This document shows positions 26,741 to 33,656 of a stretch of 64,000 nt of DNA, piece after piece. The stretch covers positions 310,001-374,000 of the forward strand of contig NZ_VDZH01000005.1 in the NCBI RefSeq assembly GCF_007673235.1, written 5' to 3'. A program made the position numbers and the translations under genes. How positions within the stretch are numbered: the first letter of the stretch is position 1; each line of letters starts with the position of its first letter. The notes below the pieces were generated by a model. It had not been told where the DNA came from. It worked only from the letters and a program-made list of their open reading frames with translations, and did not search any database. The stretch comes from Curtobacterium pusillum. Lineage in GTDB: Bacteria > Actinomycetota > Actinomycetes > Actinomycetales > Microbacteriaceae.

Positions 26741-26828
26741 GGAATTGCTGTGAAGTTATGCGTTTCCTCTCAGGTCCCGCAGTCCGCACTTTGGGGGACG
26801 TCCCTCGTTCGGGGGTGGTCAACCTGAT

Positions 26829-26852
26829 AACTTGCACACCCGTGTGCACGTT
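26829..26852. promoter_or_regulatory. Candidate TetR operator
   Basis: TGCACACCCGTGTGCA (26833-26848) is a perfect 7-2-7 inverted repeat. Allowing one mismatch the symmetry extends to 11 bases per side (AAC...GTT). It covers the -35 and spacer of the promoter below and lies between the divergent protease gene and the TetR gene. Confidence 0.65.
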
Positions 26853-26860
26853 ATTACGAT
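26832..26860 (+). promoter_or_regulatory. Promoter of the TetR-YhgE operon, leaderless type
   Basis: TTGCAC (26832-26837) and TACGAT (26855-26860) are separated by 17 bases. The -10 ends seven bases before the GTG at 26868, so transcription would begin at the start codon. Confidence 0.6.
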
Positions 26861-26867
26861 GGGGTGC

Positions 26868-27533
26868 GTGACCAGTCCAGACCAGCAGACCCGCGCGCCC
26901 CGCCGCGACGCGACCGAGAACCGCGCGGCGCTGCTCGAGGCGGCGAAGACCGTCCTGCAGGGCGATCCCGACGCCTCGCTCGAGACGATCGCGTCCGCCG
27001 CCGGGCTGTCCCGGCGTGCGGTCTACGGACACTTCCCGTCGCGCGACGACCTCGTGCGCGAGGTCGTGACCGCCGGTGCCGCCCGTGTCGCCGCGACCAT
27101 GCCGACCACGTCCGACCTCGTCGCCCTGCCCCCGGCCGCACGACTCGCCGCCATCGCGGTGACGCTCTGGGCCGAGGTCTCGCACGTCCGCTCGATGGCC
27201 CGGGTCGCGATCCGCAGCCCGTTCAGCGAGTCCGTCGCCGAGGTGTTCGCACCCCTGCGTGCCCAGGTCCGGGACGCCTGCGCCCTCGGGATCGCCGACG
27301 GCGCGATGCGCGACGACGTCGACCCCGCCACGCTCGGGCGACTGGTCGAGGGCGCCTGCATCGCCGTCCTCGACGAGGCCACCCGCTCCGGGACGTCCGA
27401 CGAGGACGGCCGGCGCATGGTGGTGCTGTCGGCACTCGGCATGGCCGGCATCGACTGGCGCACCGCGATGCTCTCCGAGCCGGTCGCACCCGCCCACTCC
27501 ACGAACCCCTCCGCCAGCAAGGACCCCGCATGA
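26868..27533 (+). CDS. TetR/AcrR family regulator of the YhgE operon
   Basis: A 221-residue TetR-fold protein. The helix-turn-helix is at the N-terminus: NRAALLEAAKTVLQGDPDAS followed by LETIASAAGLSRRAVYGHFP and SRDDLVREVV. The rest is a helical ligand and dimer domain without identifiable ligand. The GTG at 26868 is preferred because it lies seven bases after a TACGAT -10; an in-frame ATG sits at 26859. A perfect inverted repeat overlapping the promoter suggests autorepression. The stop overlaps the next gene by four bases (ATGA at 27530-27533), so regulator, pseudo-ATPase and YhgE-like protein are one operon. Confidence 0.9.
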   Translation: MTSPDQQTRAPRRDATENRAALLEAAKTVLQGDPDASLETIASAAGLSRRAVYGHFPSRDDLVREVVTAGAARVAATMPTTSDLVALPPAARLAAIAVTLWAEVSHVRSMARVAIRSPFSESVAEVFAPLRAQVRDACALGIADGAMRDDVDPATLGRLVEGACIAVLDEATRSGTSDEDGRRMVVLSALGMAGIDWRTAMLSEPVAPAHSTNPSASKDPA

Positions 27534-28264
27534 CCATCGAACTCGACCACGTCGGCATCGGCGAGGAGCCCGGCGCGGCCCTGCCCGTCGTCTCCGCCGT
27601 CGCCGCACCGGGACGCCCGGGCGTGATCGCCGTCGAGACCGAGCAGGCCCCCGTGCTCGCGTCCCTCGTCGCCGGCGGCCGCATGCAGCCCGAGACCGGC
27701 CGCGTGCTGCTCGACGGGCACGAGGACGCCGGGGCGATCCGGAAGGCGTTCGCGCTCGTCGACACCCCCGGCATCGCCGAGCCGTTCCCGGTGATGAGCG
27801 TCCGGCGCATCGTGCGCGAGGAGCTCGCGTTCGCCGAACAGCGGCCCTCCCGCCAGCACGTCGACACCGTGCTCGACGAGCTCGGGCTGCGCGAGTACGC
27901 CGACACGCACGTGCAGCGGGTGCCGACCGACGTGCGCGTCCGGTTGCTCGCCGAACTCGCCCTGCTGCGGGACGGTGTGACCGGGCTCGTGATCACCTCG
28001 CCCGAGCGGCACGGCGGCGCCGTGGAGGGCTGGTTCGCGGTCGTCCGCGACATCGCCCGCCGCGGCGTGACCGTGGTGCTCGTGACCTCCAAGGCCGCAG
28101 CAGCGACCGTCGAGCACCTGCTCGACACCGTCGAGCCGCTCGACACCATCCAGACGACCGGAACCACCCAGACCGAGGACCCCGAGGACGTGGCCCGACC
28201 TGACGGAGACGACCCGCGCCTCCAGTCCGACACCGACCACCTGCCCACGGAGGCGACCGCGTGA
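27530..28264 (+). CDS. ABC-ATPase-like protein lacking Walker A and signature motifs
   Basis: A 244-residue soluble protein whose layout follows an ABC ATPase: a beta strand VIAVETEQAP (residues 32-41) at the P-loop position, then PETGRVLLDGHEDAGAIRKA resembling the segment after Walker A, a Q-loop-like region, EPFPVMSVRRIVREEL, a helix with VPTDVRVRLL at the signature position, and LVITSPERHGG at the Walker B/D-loop position. The GxxGxGKS/T loop, the LSGGQ motif and the Walker B DE are all absent, so it should not hydrolyse ATP. The last ~50 residues are acidic and disordered. It overlaps TetR upstream and the YhgE-like gene downstream (GTGA at 28261-28264). Fold assignment is my inference from motif order. 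Confidence 0.7.
   Translation: MTIELDHVGIGEEPGAALPVVSAVAAPGRPGVIAVETEQAPVLASLVAGGRMQPETGRVLLDGHEDAGAIRKAFALVDTPGIAEPFPVMSVRRIVREELAFAEQRPSRQHVDTVLDELGLREYADTHVQRVPTDVRVRLLAELALLRDGVTGLVITSPERHGGAVEGWFAVVRDIARRGVTVVLVTSKAAAATVEHLLDTVEPLDTIQTTGTTQTEDPEDVARPDGDDPRLQSDTDHLPTEATA
28214..28229 (+). repeat. Single arm of the GGACTGGAGGC repeat inside a coding region
   Basis: CCGCGCCTCCAGTCCG is identical to one arm of the palindrome at 22723-22768. Here it is translated in frame as part of DPRLQSD near the C-terminus of the pseudo-ATPase. Confidence 0.6.
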
Positions 28265-30495
28265 CCACCACCTCGCTCGTCCGCGCCGAACTGGCGCGAC
28301 TCACCGCGACCCCGCTCGCACGACTCGCGTTCATCGCGCTCATGGTCGTGCCGCTGCTCTACGGCGGCGCCTACCTCTGGGCCAACCGCGACCCGTACGC
28401 CAAGCTCGACCAGGTCCCTGCCGCCATCGTCAACCAGGACGCCGGCGCCACGCTCGACGGCGACCACGTCGACTACGGCAAGGACGTCACGAAGGAGGCC
28501 ATCGACGGCGCCGACTTCAAGTGGACGAAGACCTCGGCGGCCGACGCGCGCTCCGGCGTGCGCAACGGCACCTACGACTTCGTGGTGACCATCCCGCACG
28601 ACTTCTCGGAGTCCCTCGTGTCGGCGCAGTCCGACGAACCGAAGCGGGCGAAGCTCGTCATGACGACGGCGGACACGAACTCGTACCTCGCGTCGACGAT
28701 CGCCGAGCAGGCGGGCAAGACCATGCGCACCGCCGTGGCCGAGCGGGTCGGGAAGCAGGCGGCGAAGACCCTGCTCGTCGGTCTCGCCGACGTGCGCGAC
28801 AGCCTCGGCGACGCGGTCGACGGAGCCGGGCAGCTCGCCTCGGGTGCGAGCTCTGCCGCTTCGGGGGCGGCGACCCTCGCCGACGGTACCGGCAAGCTCG
28901 CGGACGGCGCGGCCACGCTCGCCGACGGGACGGCCGCGTTGCCGTCGCAGACCGCCGCGCTGAACTCCGGCGCGCAGCAGGTGGCGTCCGGTGCATCGAC
29001 GTTGTCCTCCGGGCTGCAGTCGGCGAAGCAGCAGACGGCGTCGCTGCCGGCGCAGACTGCTGCGCTGGACGACGGCGCGGAGCAGCTGCAGAGCGGGCTC
29101 CACGCGCTCCGCGACCAGACCGCGACCCTCCCGGCGGACTCGACGAAGCTCGCGACCGGAGCGGCTGCCGTGGCCGACGGCAACGCGAAGCTCGCCACGG
29201 ACTCGGCACCGTTCATCGCGGGCGTGCAGCAGCTCGCCGCGGCCTCGCCGGACCTGGTCGCGACACTGAAGCCCGTCGTGCAGACGTCGACAGTGCTGAG
29301 CGCCGACCAGAAGGCCGCTCTGCTCGCCTCGCTCGACACGCTCCAGACGAACAGCGCGGCGCTCGGCGCGGGGGCCACGACGGTGTCGAGCAGTCTCGCG
29401 AAGTTGCAGTCCGGTAGCGCCGATGTCGCCGCGGGTGCGACGAAACTCGAAGCGAAGGCCCCGCAGCTCACCGCTGGCGTCCAGAAGCTCTCCGACGGGT
29501 CCGACAAGCTCGCGGCCGGCACCGGGGAACTCGCGACGAAGGCTCCCGGACTGACGAGCGGGATCGCCACTGCCGCCGACGGGGCGTCGAAGCTGGCGTC
29601 GGGGTCGTCGCAGGTCGCGGCCGGGACGTCCAAGCTCGCGGCCGCGGCACCCACGCTGTCCTCCGGCGCGGCCTCGCTCGCGTCCGGTGCGGCATCCGCC
29701 GACGACGGAGCGAAGTCCCTCGCGTCCGGGCTGACCGAGCTGCAGAGCGGCTCGTCCGAGCTCGCATCGAAGCTCGACGACGGCCGCACGAAGATCCCCG
29801 CCTCAACCGCCTCCCAGCGGAACGACCAGGCGTCGGTGATCTCCGACCCGGTGAAGGTCGGGACGGACGACGTCGCCTCGGCGTCGAACTACGGGGCCGG
29901 CCTCGCGCCGTTCTTCATCTCGCTCGCGGCGTGGATCGGCATGTACGCGTTGTTCCTCATCCTCAAGCCGATCTCGAAGCGGGCGATCACGGCCGTGCGG
30001 AAGCCGTTGCGGGTGGTGTTCGGCGGGTGGCTGACGCCCGCGCTGCTCGGGCTCGTGCAGATGGTGGCGCTGTTCCTCATCGTCCGGTTCGCCCTCGACC
30101 TCGACGTCGCCTGGACGGGGCCGACGATCGGGATCATGGTGCTGGCGTCGGCGACCTTCGCGGCGATCATCATGGCGCTCAACGTGCTGCTCGGGTCCGT
30201 CGGGCAGTTCCTCGGCCTGGTGCTCATGCTCGTGCAGCTCGTCACCGCCGGTGGGACGTTCCCGTGGCAGACGCTGCCGGGGCCGTTGGCGGCGCTGCAC
30301 TTCGCGCTCCCGATGACGTACTCCGTCGATGCGATCCGGCAGACGATGTACGGCGGGTCGGCCGCGGCGACGTGGTCGGACGCGGGGGTGCTGACGTGCT
30401 GGCTGCTCGGCGCGTTGCTCGTGTCGTACGTCGTCACGGCGCGGCAGACCCGCTCCCGGACGCTGCGCGACCTGCGCCCGAGCCTGATCGGGTAG
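28261..30495 (+). CDS. YhgE/Pip family membrane protein (ABC-2-like)
   Basis: A 744-residue protein with one N-terminal helix (residues ~20-40), a long extracellular region of about 530 residues, and five to six C-terminal helices. After the first helix comes YLWANRDPYAKLDQVPAAIV and NQDAG, diagnostic of the YhgE/Pip N-terminal domain. The extracellular part has many heptad-like repeats of LADGTGKLADGAATLADG type that should form a long coiled coil. The C-terminal helices resemble ABC-2 permeases (LVTAGGTFPWQTLP). The family includes phage-infection protein Pip and relatives of EsaA of type VII secretion. The GTG at 28261 overlaps the pseudo-ATPase stop, so partnership is likely. Confidence 0.92.
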   Translation: MTTTSLVRAELARLTATPLARLAFIALMVVPLLYGGAYLWANRDPYAKLDQVPAAIVNQDAGATLDGDHVDYGKDVTKEAIDGADFKWTKTSAADARSGVRNGTYDFVVTIPHDFSESLVSAQSDEPKRAKLVMTTADTNSYLASTIAEQAGKTMRTAVAERVGKQAAKTLLVGLADVRDSLGDAVDGAGQLASGASSAASGAATLADGTGKLADGAATLADGTAALPSQTAALNSGAQQVASGASTLSSGLQSAKQQTASLPAQTAALDDGAEQLQSGLHALRDQTATLPADSTKLATGAAAVADGNAKLATDSAPFIAGVQQLAAASPDLVATLKPVVQTSTVLSADQKAALLASLDTLQTNSAALGAGATTVSSSLAKLQSGSADVAAGATKLEAKAPQLTAGVQKLSDGSDKLAAGTGELATKAPGLTSGIATAADGASKLASGSSQVAAGTSKLAAAAPTLSSGAASLASGAASADDGAKSLASGLTELQSGSSELASKLDDGRTKIPASTASQRNDQASVISDPVKVGTDDVASASNYGAGLAPFFISLAAWIGMYALFLILKPISKRAITAVRKPLRVVFGGWLTPALLGLVQMVALFLIVRFALDLDVAWTGPTIGIMVLASATFAAIIMALNVLLGSVGQFLGLVLMLVQLVTAGGTFPWQTLPGPLAALHFALPMTYSVDAIRQTMYGGSAAATWSDAGVLTCWLLGALLVSYVVTARQTRSRTLRDLRPSLIG

Positions 30496-30501
30496 CGGGG
30501 C

Positions 30502-30545
30502 GGGGCGGGGACGGGTCCCGCCCCCGCGCGCCCCGTCCCCGCCCC
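30502..30545 (+). terminator. Terminator of the TetR-YhgE operon
   Basis: GGGGCGGGGACGGG (30502-30515) pairs perfectly with CCCGTCCCCGCCCC (30532-30545). The 14-pair stem starts six bases after the YhgE-like stop codon. Confidence 0.8.
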
Positions 30546-30570
30546 CGCGCGCCCGCCCCGGCCCGCTTCG

Positions 30571-30629
30571 TCGAGTGAGCAGAAATCGTCGGGTCGCCGT
30601 TCGGCACCCGACGATTTCTGCTCCGTCGA
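30571..30629. repeat. 59-bp palindromic element, copy B (perfect arms)
   Basis: GAGCAGAAATCGTCGGGT (30577-30594) and its exact reverse complement (30606-30623) enclose an 11-base loop; TCGA marks both ends. It lies between convergent genes, after the YhgE terminator. Copies A and C share the layout. Confidence 0.9.
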
Positions 30630-30637
30630 CGGGGCCG

Positions 30638-31444
30638 TCAGTGCTCGCGGCGGCGACCGAGCGGGACGTCCGCCAGGCCACCGCCGAGGTACCGCATGTC
30701 CTCCGGCGCGAAGGCGTCCCGGTCGTCGGGGTCGAGCACACGGGATGCGTCGTCGCGCGGGAGGAAGCCGATCGCCTCGCCGGCGCGCAGGTCAGCCGGT
30801 GACCCGGTGTTCCTCGAGAGTGCCCACACCACGTGGTGACCGGGCTGGGTGAGCTCGGTCGTGGCGATCACCAGGCGTGCGAGGTCGTCGGGCGAGGACC
30901 ACAGCAGGAGCGCGCGCTGCGAGGACGGCACGTCGCCGAACGCCCCGATCCGCGCCGAGACGATCGACATCTCGAACCGGTCCGCGAACAGGCTGCCCAA
31001 CAGCTCCATCCCGGCCTTCGTGACGCCGTAGTACGTGTCGGGTCGCGGGAGACGATCGCCGGAGACGCTCCCCGGTGCGTCGACGGGCTCGGGGACGCGG
31101 CCGACCGCGTGGACCGAACTCGCCTGGACGACCCGGAGCACGCCGGCCGCGGCAGCCCGCTCGAGGACGTTCTTGGTGCCGGTCAGGTTCGCCGTCACCA
31201 GGGCGTCCCAGTCATCCTCGGTCGGGATCCCAGCGAGGTGCACGACGGTGTCGACACCGACCAACGCGTCATCGAGGGCGTCGGGATCGCCGACCGAGCC
31301 GATGACCAGCCGCTCACTGGCGGACACCGCGGCCGCCGGCTCGTGTTCGTCGAACAGGACCAGGTCGTGACCGGCCGAGAGCAGTCGGGGGCGCAGTGCC
31401 GACCCGATCCGGCCCGCAGCACCGGTGATGAGGAGCGTCGCCAT
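30638..31444 (-). CDS. NAD-dependent epimerase/dehydratase family protein, uronate dehydrogenase-like
   Basis: A 268-residue extended short-chain dehydrogenase. The cofactor loop is LLITGAAGRIGSALRPRL, the catalytic pair is in YYGVTKAGMELLGSLFAD (YxxxK), with the Ser in VVQASSVHAVG. The length of about 270 and the YGVTKAGME...FADRFEM segment resemble uronate dehydrogenases, which oxidise galacturonate or glucuronate to the lactone, but other sugar SDRs are possible. TAACGT on the minus strand ends seven bases before the ATG at 31444. The start lies 10 bases past the DUF559-type gene, so the two may be one unit. Confidence 0.85.
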   Translation of the reverse strand: MATLLITGAAGRIGSALRPRLLSAGHDLVLFDEHEPAAAVSASERLVIGSVGDPDALDDALVGVDTVVHLAGIPTEDDWDALVTANLTGTKNVLERAAAAGVLRVVQASSVHAVGRVPEPVDAPGSVSGDRLPRPDTYYGVTKAGMELLGSLFADRFEMSIVSARIGAFGDVPSSQRALLLWSSPDDLARLVIATTELTQPGHHVVWALSRNTGSPADLRAGEAIGFLPRDDASRVLDPDDRDAFAPEDMRYLGGGLADVPLGRRREH

Positions 31445-31451
31445 GCGGCGG

Positions 31452-31457
31452 ACGTTA
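31452..31457 (-). promoter_or_regulatory. Leaderless-type -10 for the SDR gene
   Basis: TAACGT on the minus strand ends seven bases before the ATG at 31444; it overlaps the 3' end of the upstream DUF559-type gene. Confidence 0.4.
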
Positions 31458-32354
31458 CGCGCGCTCCCGGAGGACCTCCCGCAGCTGCGCGAGCGTCTGG
31501 ACGAGGTGGTCGTCCAGGTCCGACTTCGTCCACCGCAGCACGACCCATCCCCGACGGCCGACCTCCCGGTGCCGTCGGATGTCGGTCGCCCACTGGTGCG
31601 GGTCCGTTCGGTGGTGGTCTCCCTCGTACTCGACCACGACCCGGTGCCGCGGGAAGGCCATGTCCACCCGAGCGATGAACCGATCGTGCCCGTCGCGGAT
31701 CTCGACCTGCAGATCGGGTTCGGGGAGTCCGGCGCGGACGATGGCCAGCCGTGCCCTCGTCTCCTGCGGCGAGCCCGCCCCGCGGCGGACGAGCGCCAGC
31801 GCGGCACGGAGACGGCGCGCACCCCGACACCGTCCCCGCTGCTCGAGCGCCACCCGGAGGTCGTCGACCGTCGTCCGGCACCGTCCCGTTGAGACGATCG
31901 CGTCGCCGAGCACGACCAGGTCATCGACGGAGAGCATCGACCCGCACTCGATCCACGTCGTCGCCGGCGTGCTCGCCGGCAGGCCCCACCGGCCACGGAC
32001 GGCCGCTCGGGACGCCTCGACACGGTGCCCGACCACTCCTGTCCGACGGGGTTGGGCGGCCGGGAGTCGGCTCGTGACGTGGACCGGGCCGTCCCGGTGC
32101 GCGGCCGGCACCGGGAGCTCCCAGAGCACCGCCGCGGTCGTGTGGCTGATGAACTGCCCCGGGAGCAGCAGCGGGCGGAACGCCCGGACGCGATCGATCC
32201 CCTCCGGCGGTCGTGACCGGTGCCAGCGGAGGGAGCGCGTGGGCCTGACGAGGTCTCGGCGCCGCAGGCGCTCCGGCGACACCCCGGCGCGTTCGGCTGC
32301 CCGGATGTCGAATGCCCGGTTCCAGAGTTCTCGTGGAAGTGCCCTCGGCTGCAT
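31455..32354 (-). CDS. DUF559-type nuclease-fold protein
   Basis: A 299-residue protein. The N-terminal ~170 residues are Arg-rich and resemble AbiEi-like winged-helix regions seen in actinobacterial DUF559 proteins (GVSPERLRRRDLVRPTRSLR, ISHTTAAVLWELPVP). The C-terminal ~100 residues look like a Vsr/PD-(D/E)XK nuclease: ARVDMAFPRHRVVVEYEGDH followed by a GWVVLRWTKSDL strand. The D...E-x-E pattern and later Lys could form the metal site. Biochemical role of these common actinobacterial proteins is unknown; they may be solitary nucleases. The ATG at 32354 gives a complete N-terminus (MQPRALPRELW). Confidence 0.75.
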   Translation of the reverse strand: MQPRALPRELWNRAFDIRAAERAGVSPERLRRRDLVRPTRSLRWHRSRPPEGIDRVRAFRPLLLPGQFISHTTAAVLWELPVPAAHRDGPVHVTSRLPAAQPRRTGVVGHRVEASRAAVRGRWGLPASTPATTWIECGSMLSVDDLVVLGDAIVSTGRCRTTVDDLRVALEQRGRCRGARRLRAALALVRRGAGSPQETRARLAIVRAGLPEPDLQVEIRDGHDRFIARVDMAFPRHRVVVEYEGDHHRTDPHQWATDIRRHREVGRRGWVVLRWTKSDLDDHLVQTLAQLREVLRERA

Positions 32355-32454
32355 GCCCCACACCCTCGCCCGATCGCGACGCTGGCCGCGCACGATCGGG
32401 CCGATCCGTGCACAACGCACCCCGCGCCTCCCGTGTGGAGGACAGAAGCCGTCG

Positions 32455-32513
32455 TCGACTGAGCAGAAATCGTCGGGTCTACGCGCCGGACTCGACGATT
32501 CCTGCTCACTCGA
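32455..32513. repeat. 59-bp palindromic element, copy C
   Basis: The left arm at 32461-32478 is identical to copy B (GAGCAGAAATCGTCGGGT); the right arm at 32490-32507 carries two mismatches; loop 11 bases; TCGA at both ends. It lies between the divergent DUF559-type and LacI genes. Confidence 0.88.
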
Positions 32514-32622
32514 CGGCGCACCCGGCGGCGCACCCGACCGCGCACCCGGACCGCGCACCCGGCCCGCGCACGCCGCGCCCGACCAGCCACCGATACGATC
32601 GACGTGAGAGCCACGGAGGTCG

Positions 32623-33621
32623 ATGCAGATCATGGGAGCCGGCAAACCCGCGACCATCTACGACGTCGCCGCGCGCGCCGGGGTCTCGAAGTCCCTCGTC
32701 TCGCTCGTGCTGCAGCGCTCCCCGCGGGTGAGCCAGCAGCGGCGCGAAGCGGTGCTCAAGGCGATCCAGGAGCTCGACTACCGCCCGAGCACCGCCGCGG
32801 TGTCGCTCGCCGGTACGCGCTCCCGGACGATCGGCGTGGTGCTCGACGACTTCCGGAACCAGTGGTTCGTCGACCTGCTGACCGGCCTGCGCGAGGCGCT
32901 GCAGGACCAGGGGCACCGTCTCGTCGTCGCCGACCGGTTCCTCAACACCGGGCTCGACGCCTCTCCCGTCGAGGGCTTCCTGTCGATGCGCGTGGAGGGA
33001 CTCGTGATCGCCGGCGAACCCGACACGGACCTGGCGATCCCGGCCTCCACACCGCTCGTCATCGCCGGCGGCCGCGTCTCGATCCCCCGCGCGGACACGG
33101 TGGCGAACGACGACCGTGCCGGCGGGGCGATGGCTGCGGAGCACCTGCTCACGCTCGGCCACACGCACCTCGGGTTCATCGGCGCGTCGTCGGCCGCGTC
33201 CGACGAACGGCGCACGGGCTTCACGGCCGGTGTCGACCGCCGAGCCGAGGTCGCGACGGTCGTCCTCCCCGGAGAACCCACCGAAGGAGCGGGGTCGCGA
33301 GCGCTGGGGCAGCTGCTCGACGAGCACCCCGAGGTCACGGCGGTGTTCGCGGCGAACGACGTGATGGCGCTCGGCGCGTTGTCGGAGCTCGCGGAGCGCG
33401 GGCTCCGCGTCCCCGAGGACGTCTCGGTCATCGGCTACGACGACACACCGCTCGCGGCGACGCGGTACGTCGGTCTGACGAGCATCGACGACCGCAGCGT
33501 CGAGATCGGCCGGGGCGCCGGCGAGCGGCTGCTCGCCCGCATCGCCGACCCGACGCTGGCGGCGACCGAGGTGCTCGTCGAACCCCGGCTGGTGGCACGG
33601 CGGACGACCGCCGCACGCTGA
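32623..33621 (+). CDS. LacI family transcriptional regulator
   Basis: A 332-residue LacI/GalR regulator. The helix-turn-helix TIYDVAARAGVSKSLVSLVL is followed by the hinge helix (STAAVSLAGTRSRTIGVVLD). A periplasmic-binding-protein-like sugar domain occupies residues ~65-330, with VFAANDVMALGALSELAERG and DVSVIGYDDTPLAATRYVGL typical of the family. Most members repress sugar catabolism; no sugar gene adjoins, so the target is unknown. GGAGG at 32615-32619 and TACGAT at 32594-32599 support the start region. The ATG at 32623 is only three bases from GGAGG, so the ATG at 32632 (MGAGKPATI) is a real alternative. Confidence 0.93.
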   Translation: MQIMGAGKPATIYDVAARAGVSKSLVSLVLQRSPRVSQQRREAVLKAIQELDYRPSTAAVSLAGTRSRTIGVVLDDFRNQWFVDLLTGLREALQDQGHRLVVADRFLNTGLDASPVEGFLSMRVEGLVIAGEPDTDLAIPASTPLVIAGGRVSIPRADTVANDDRAGGAMAAEHLLTLGHTHLGFIGASSAASDERRTGFTAGVDRRAEVATVVLPGEPTEGAGSRALGQLLDEHPEVTAVFAANDVMALGALSELAERGLRVPEDVSVIGYDDTPLAATRYVGLTSIDDRSVEIGRGAGERLLARIADPTLAATEVLVEPRLVARRTTAAR

Positions 33622-33656
33622 CCCCGCGCGCGCCCGAGGCGCCGCCCCGCGCCGCC

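Noticed and set aside
22943-26827. A 1294-codon plus-strand frame opposite the subtilase
   Set aside because: The minus-strand product has a full catalytic triad and signal peptide; the opposite frame is Arg/Val-rich with no recognisable domain.
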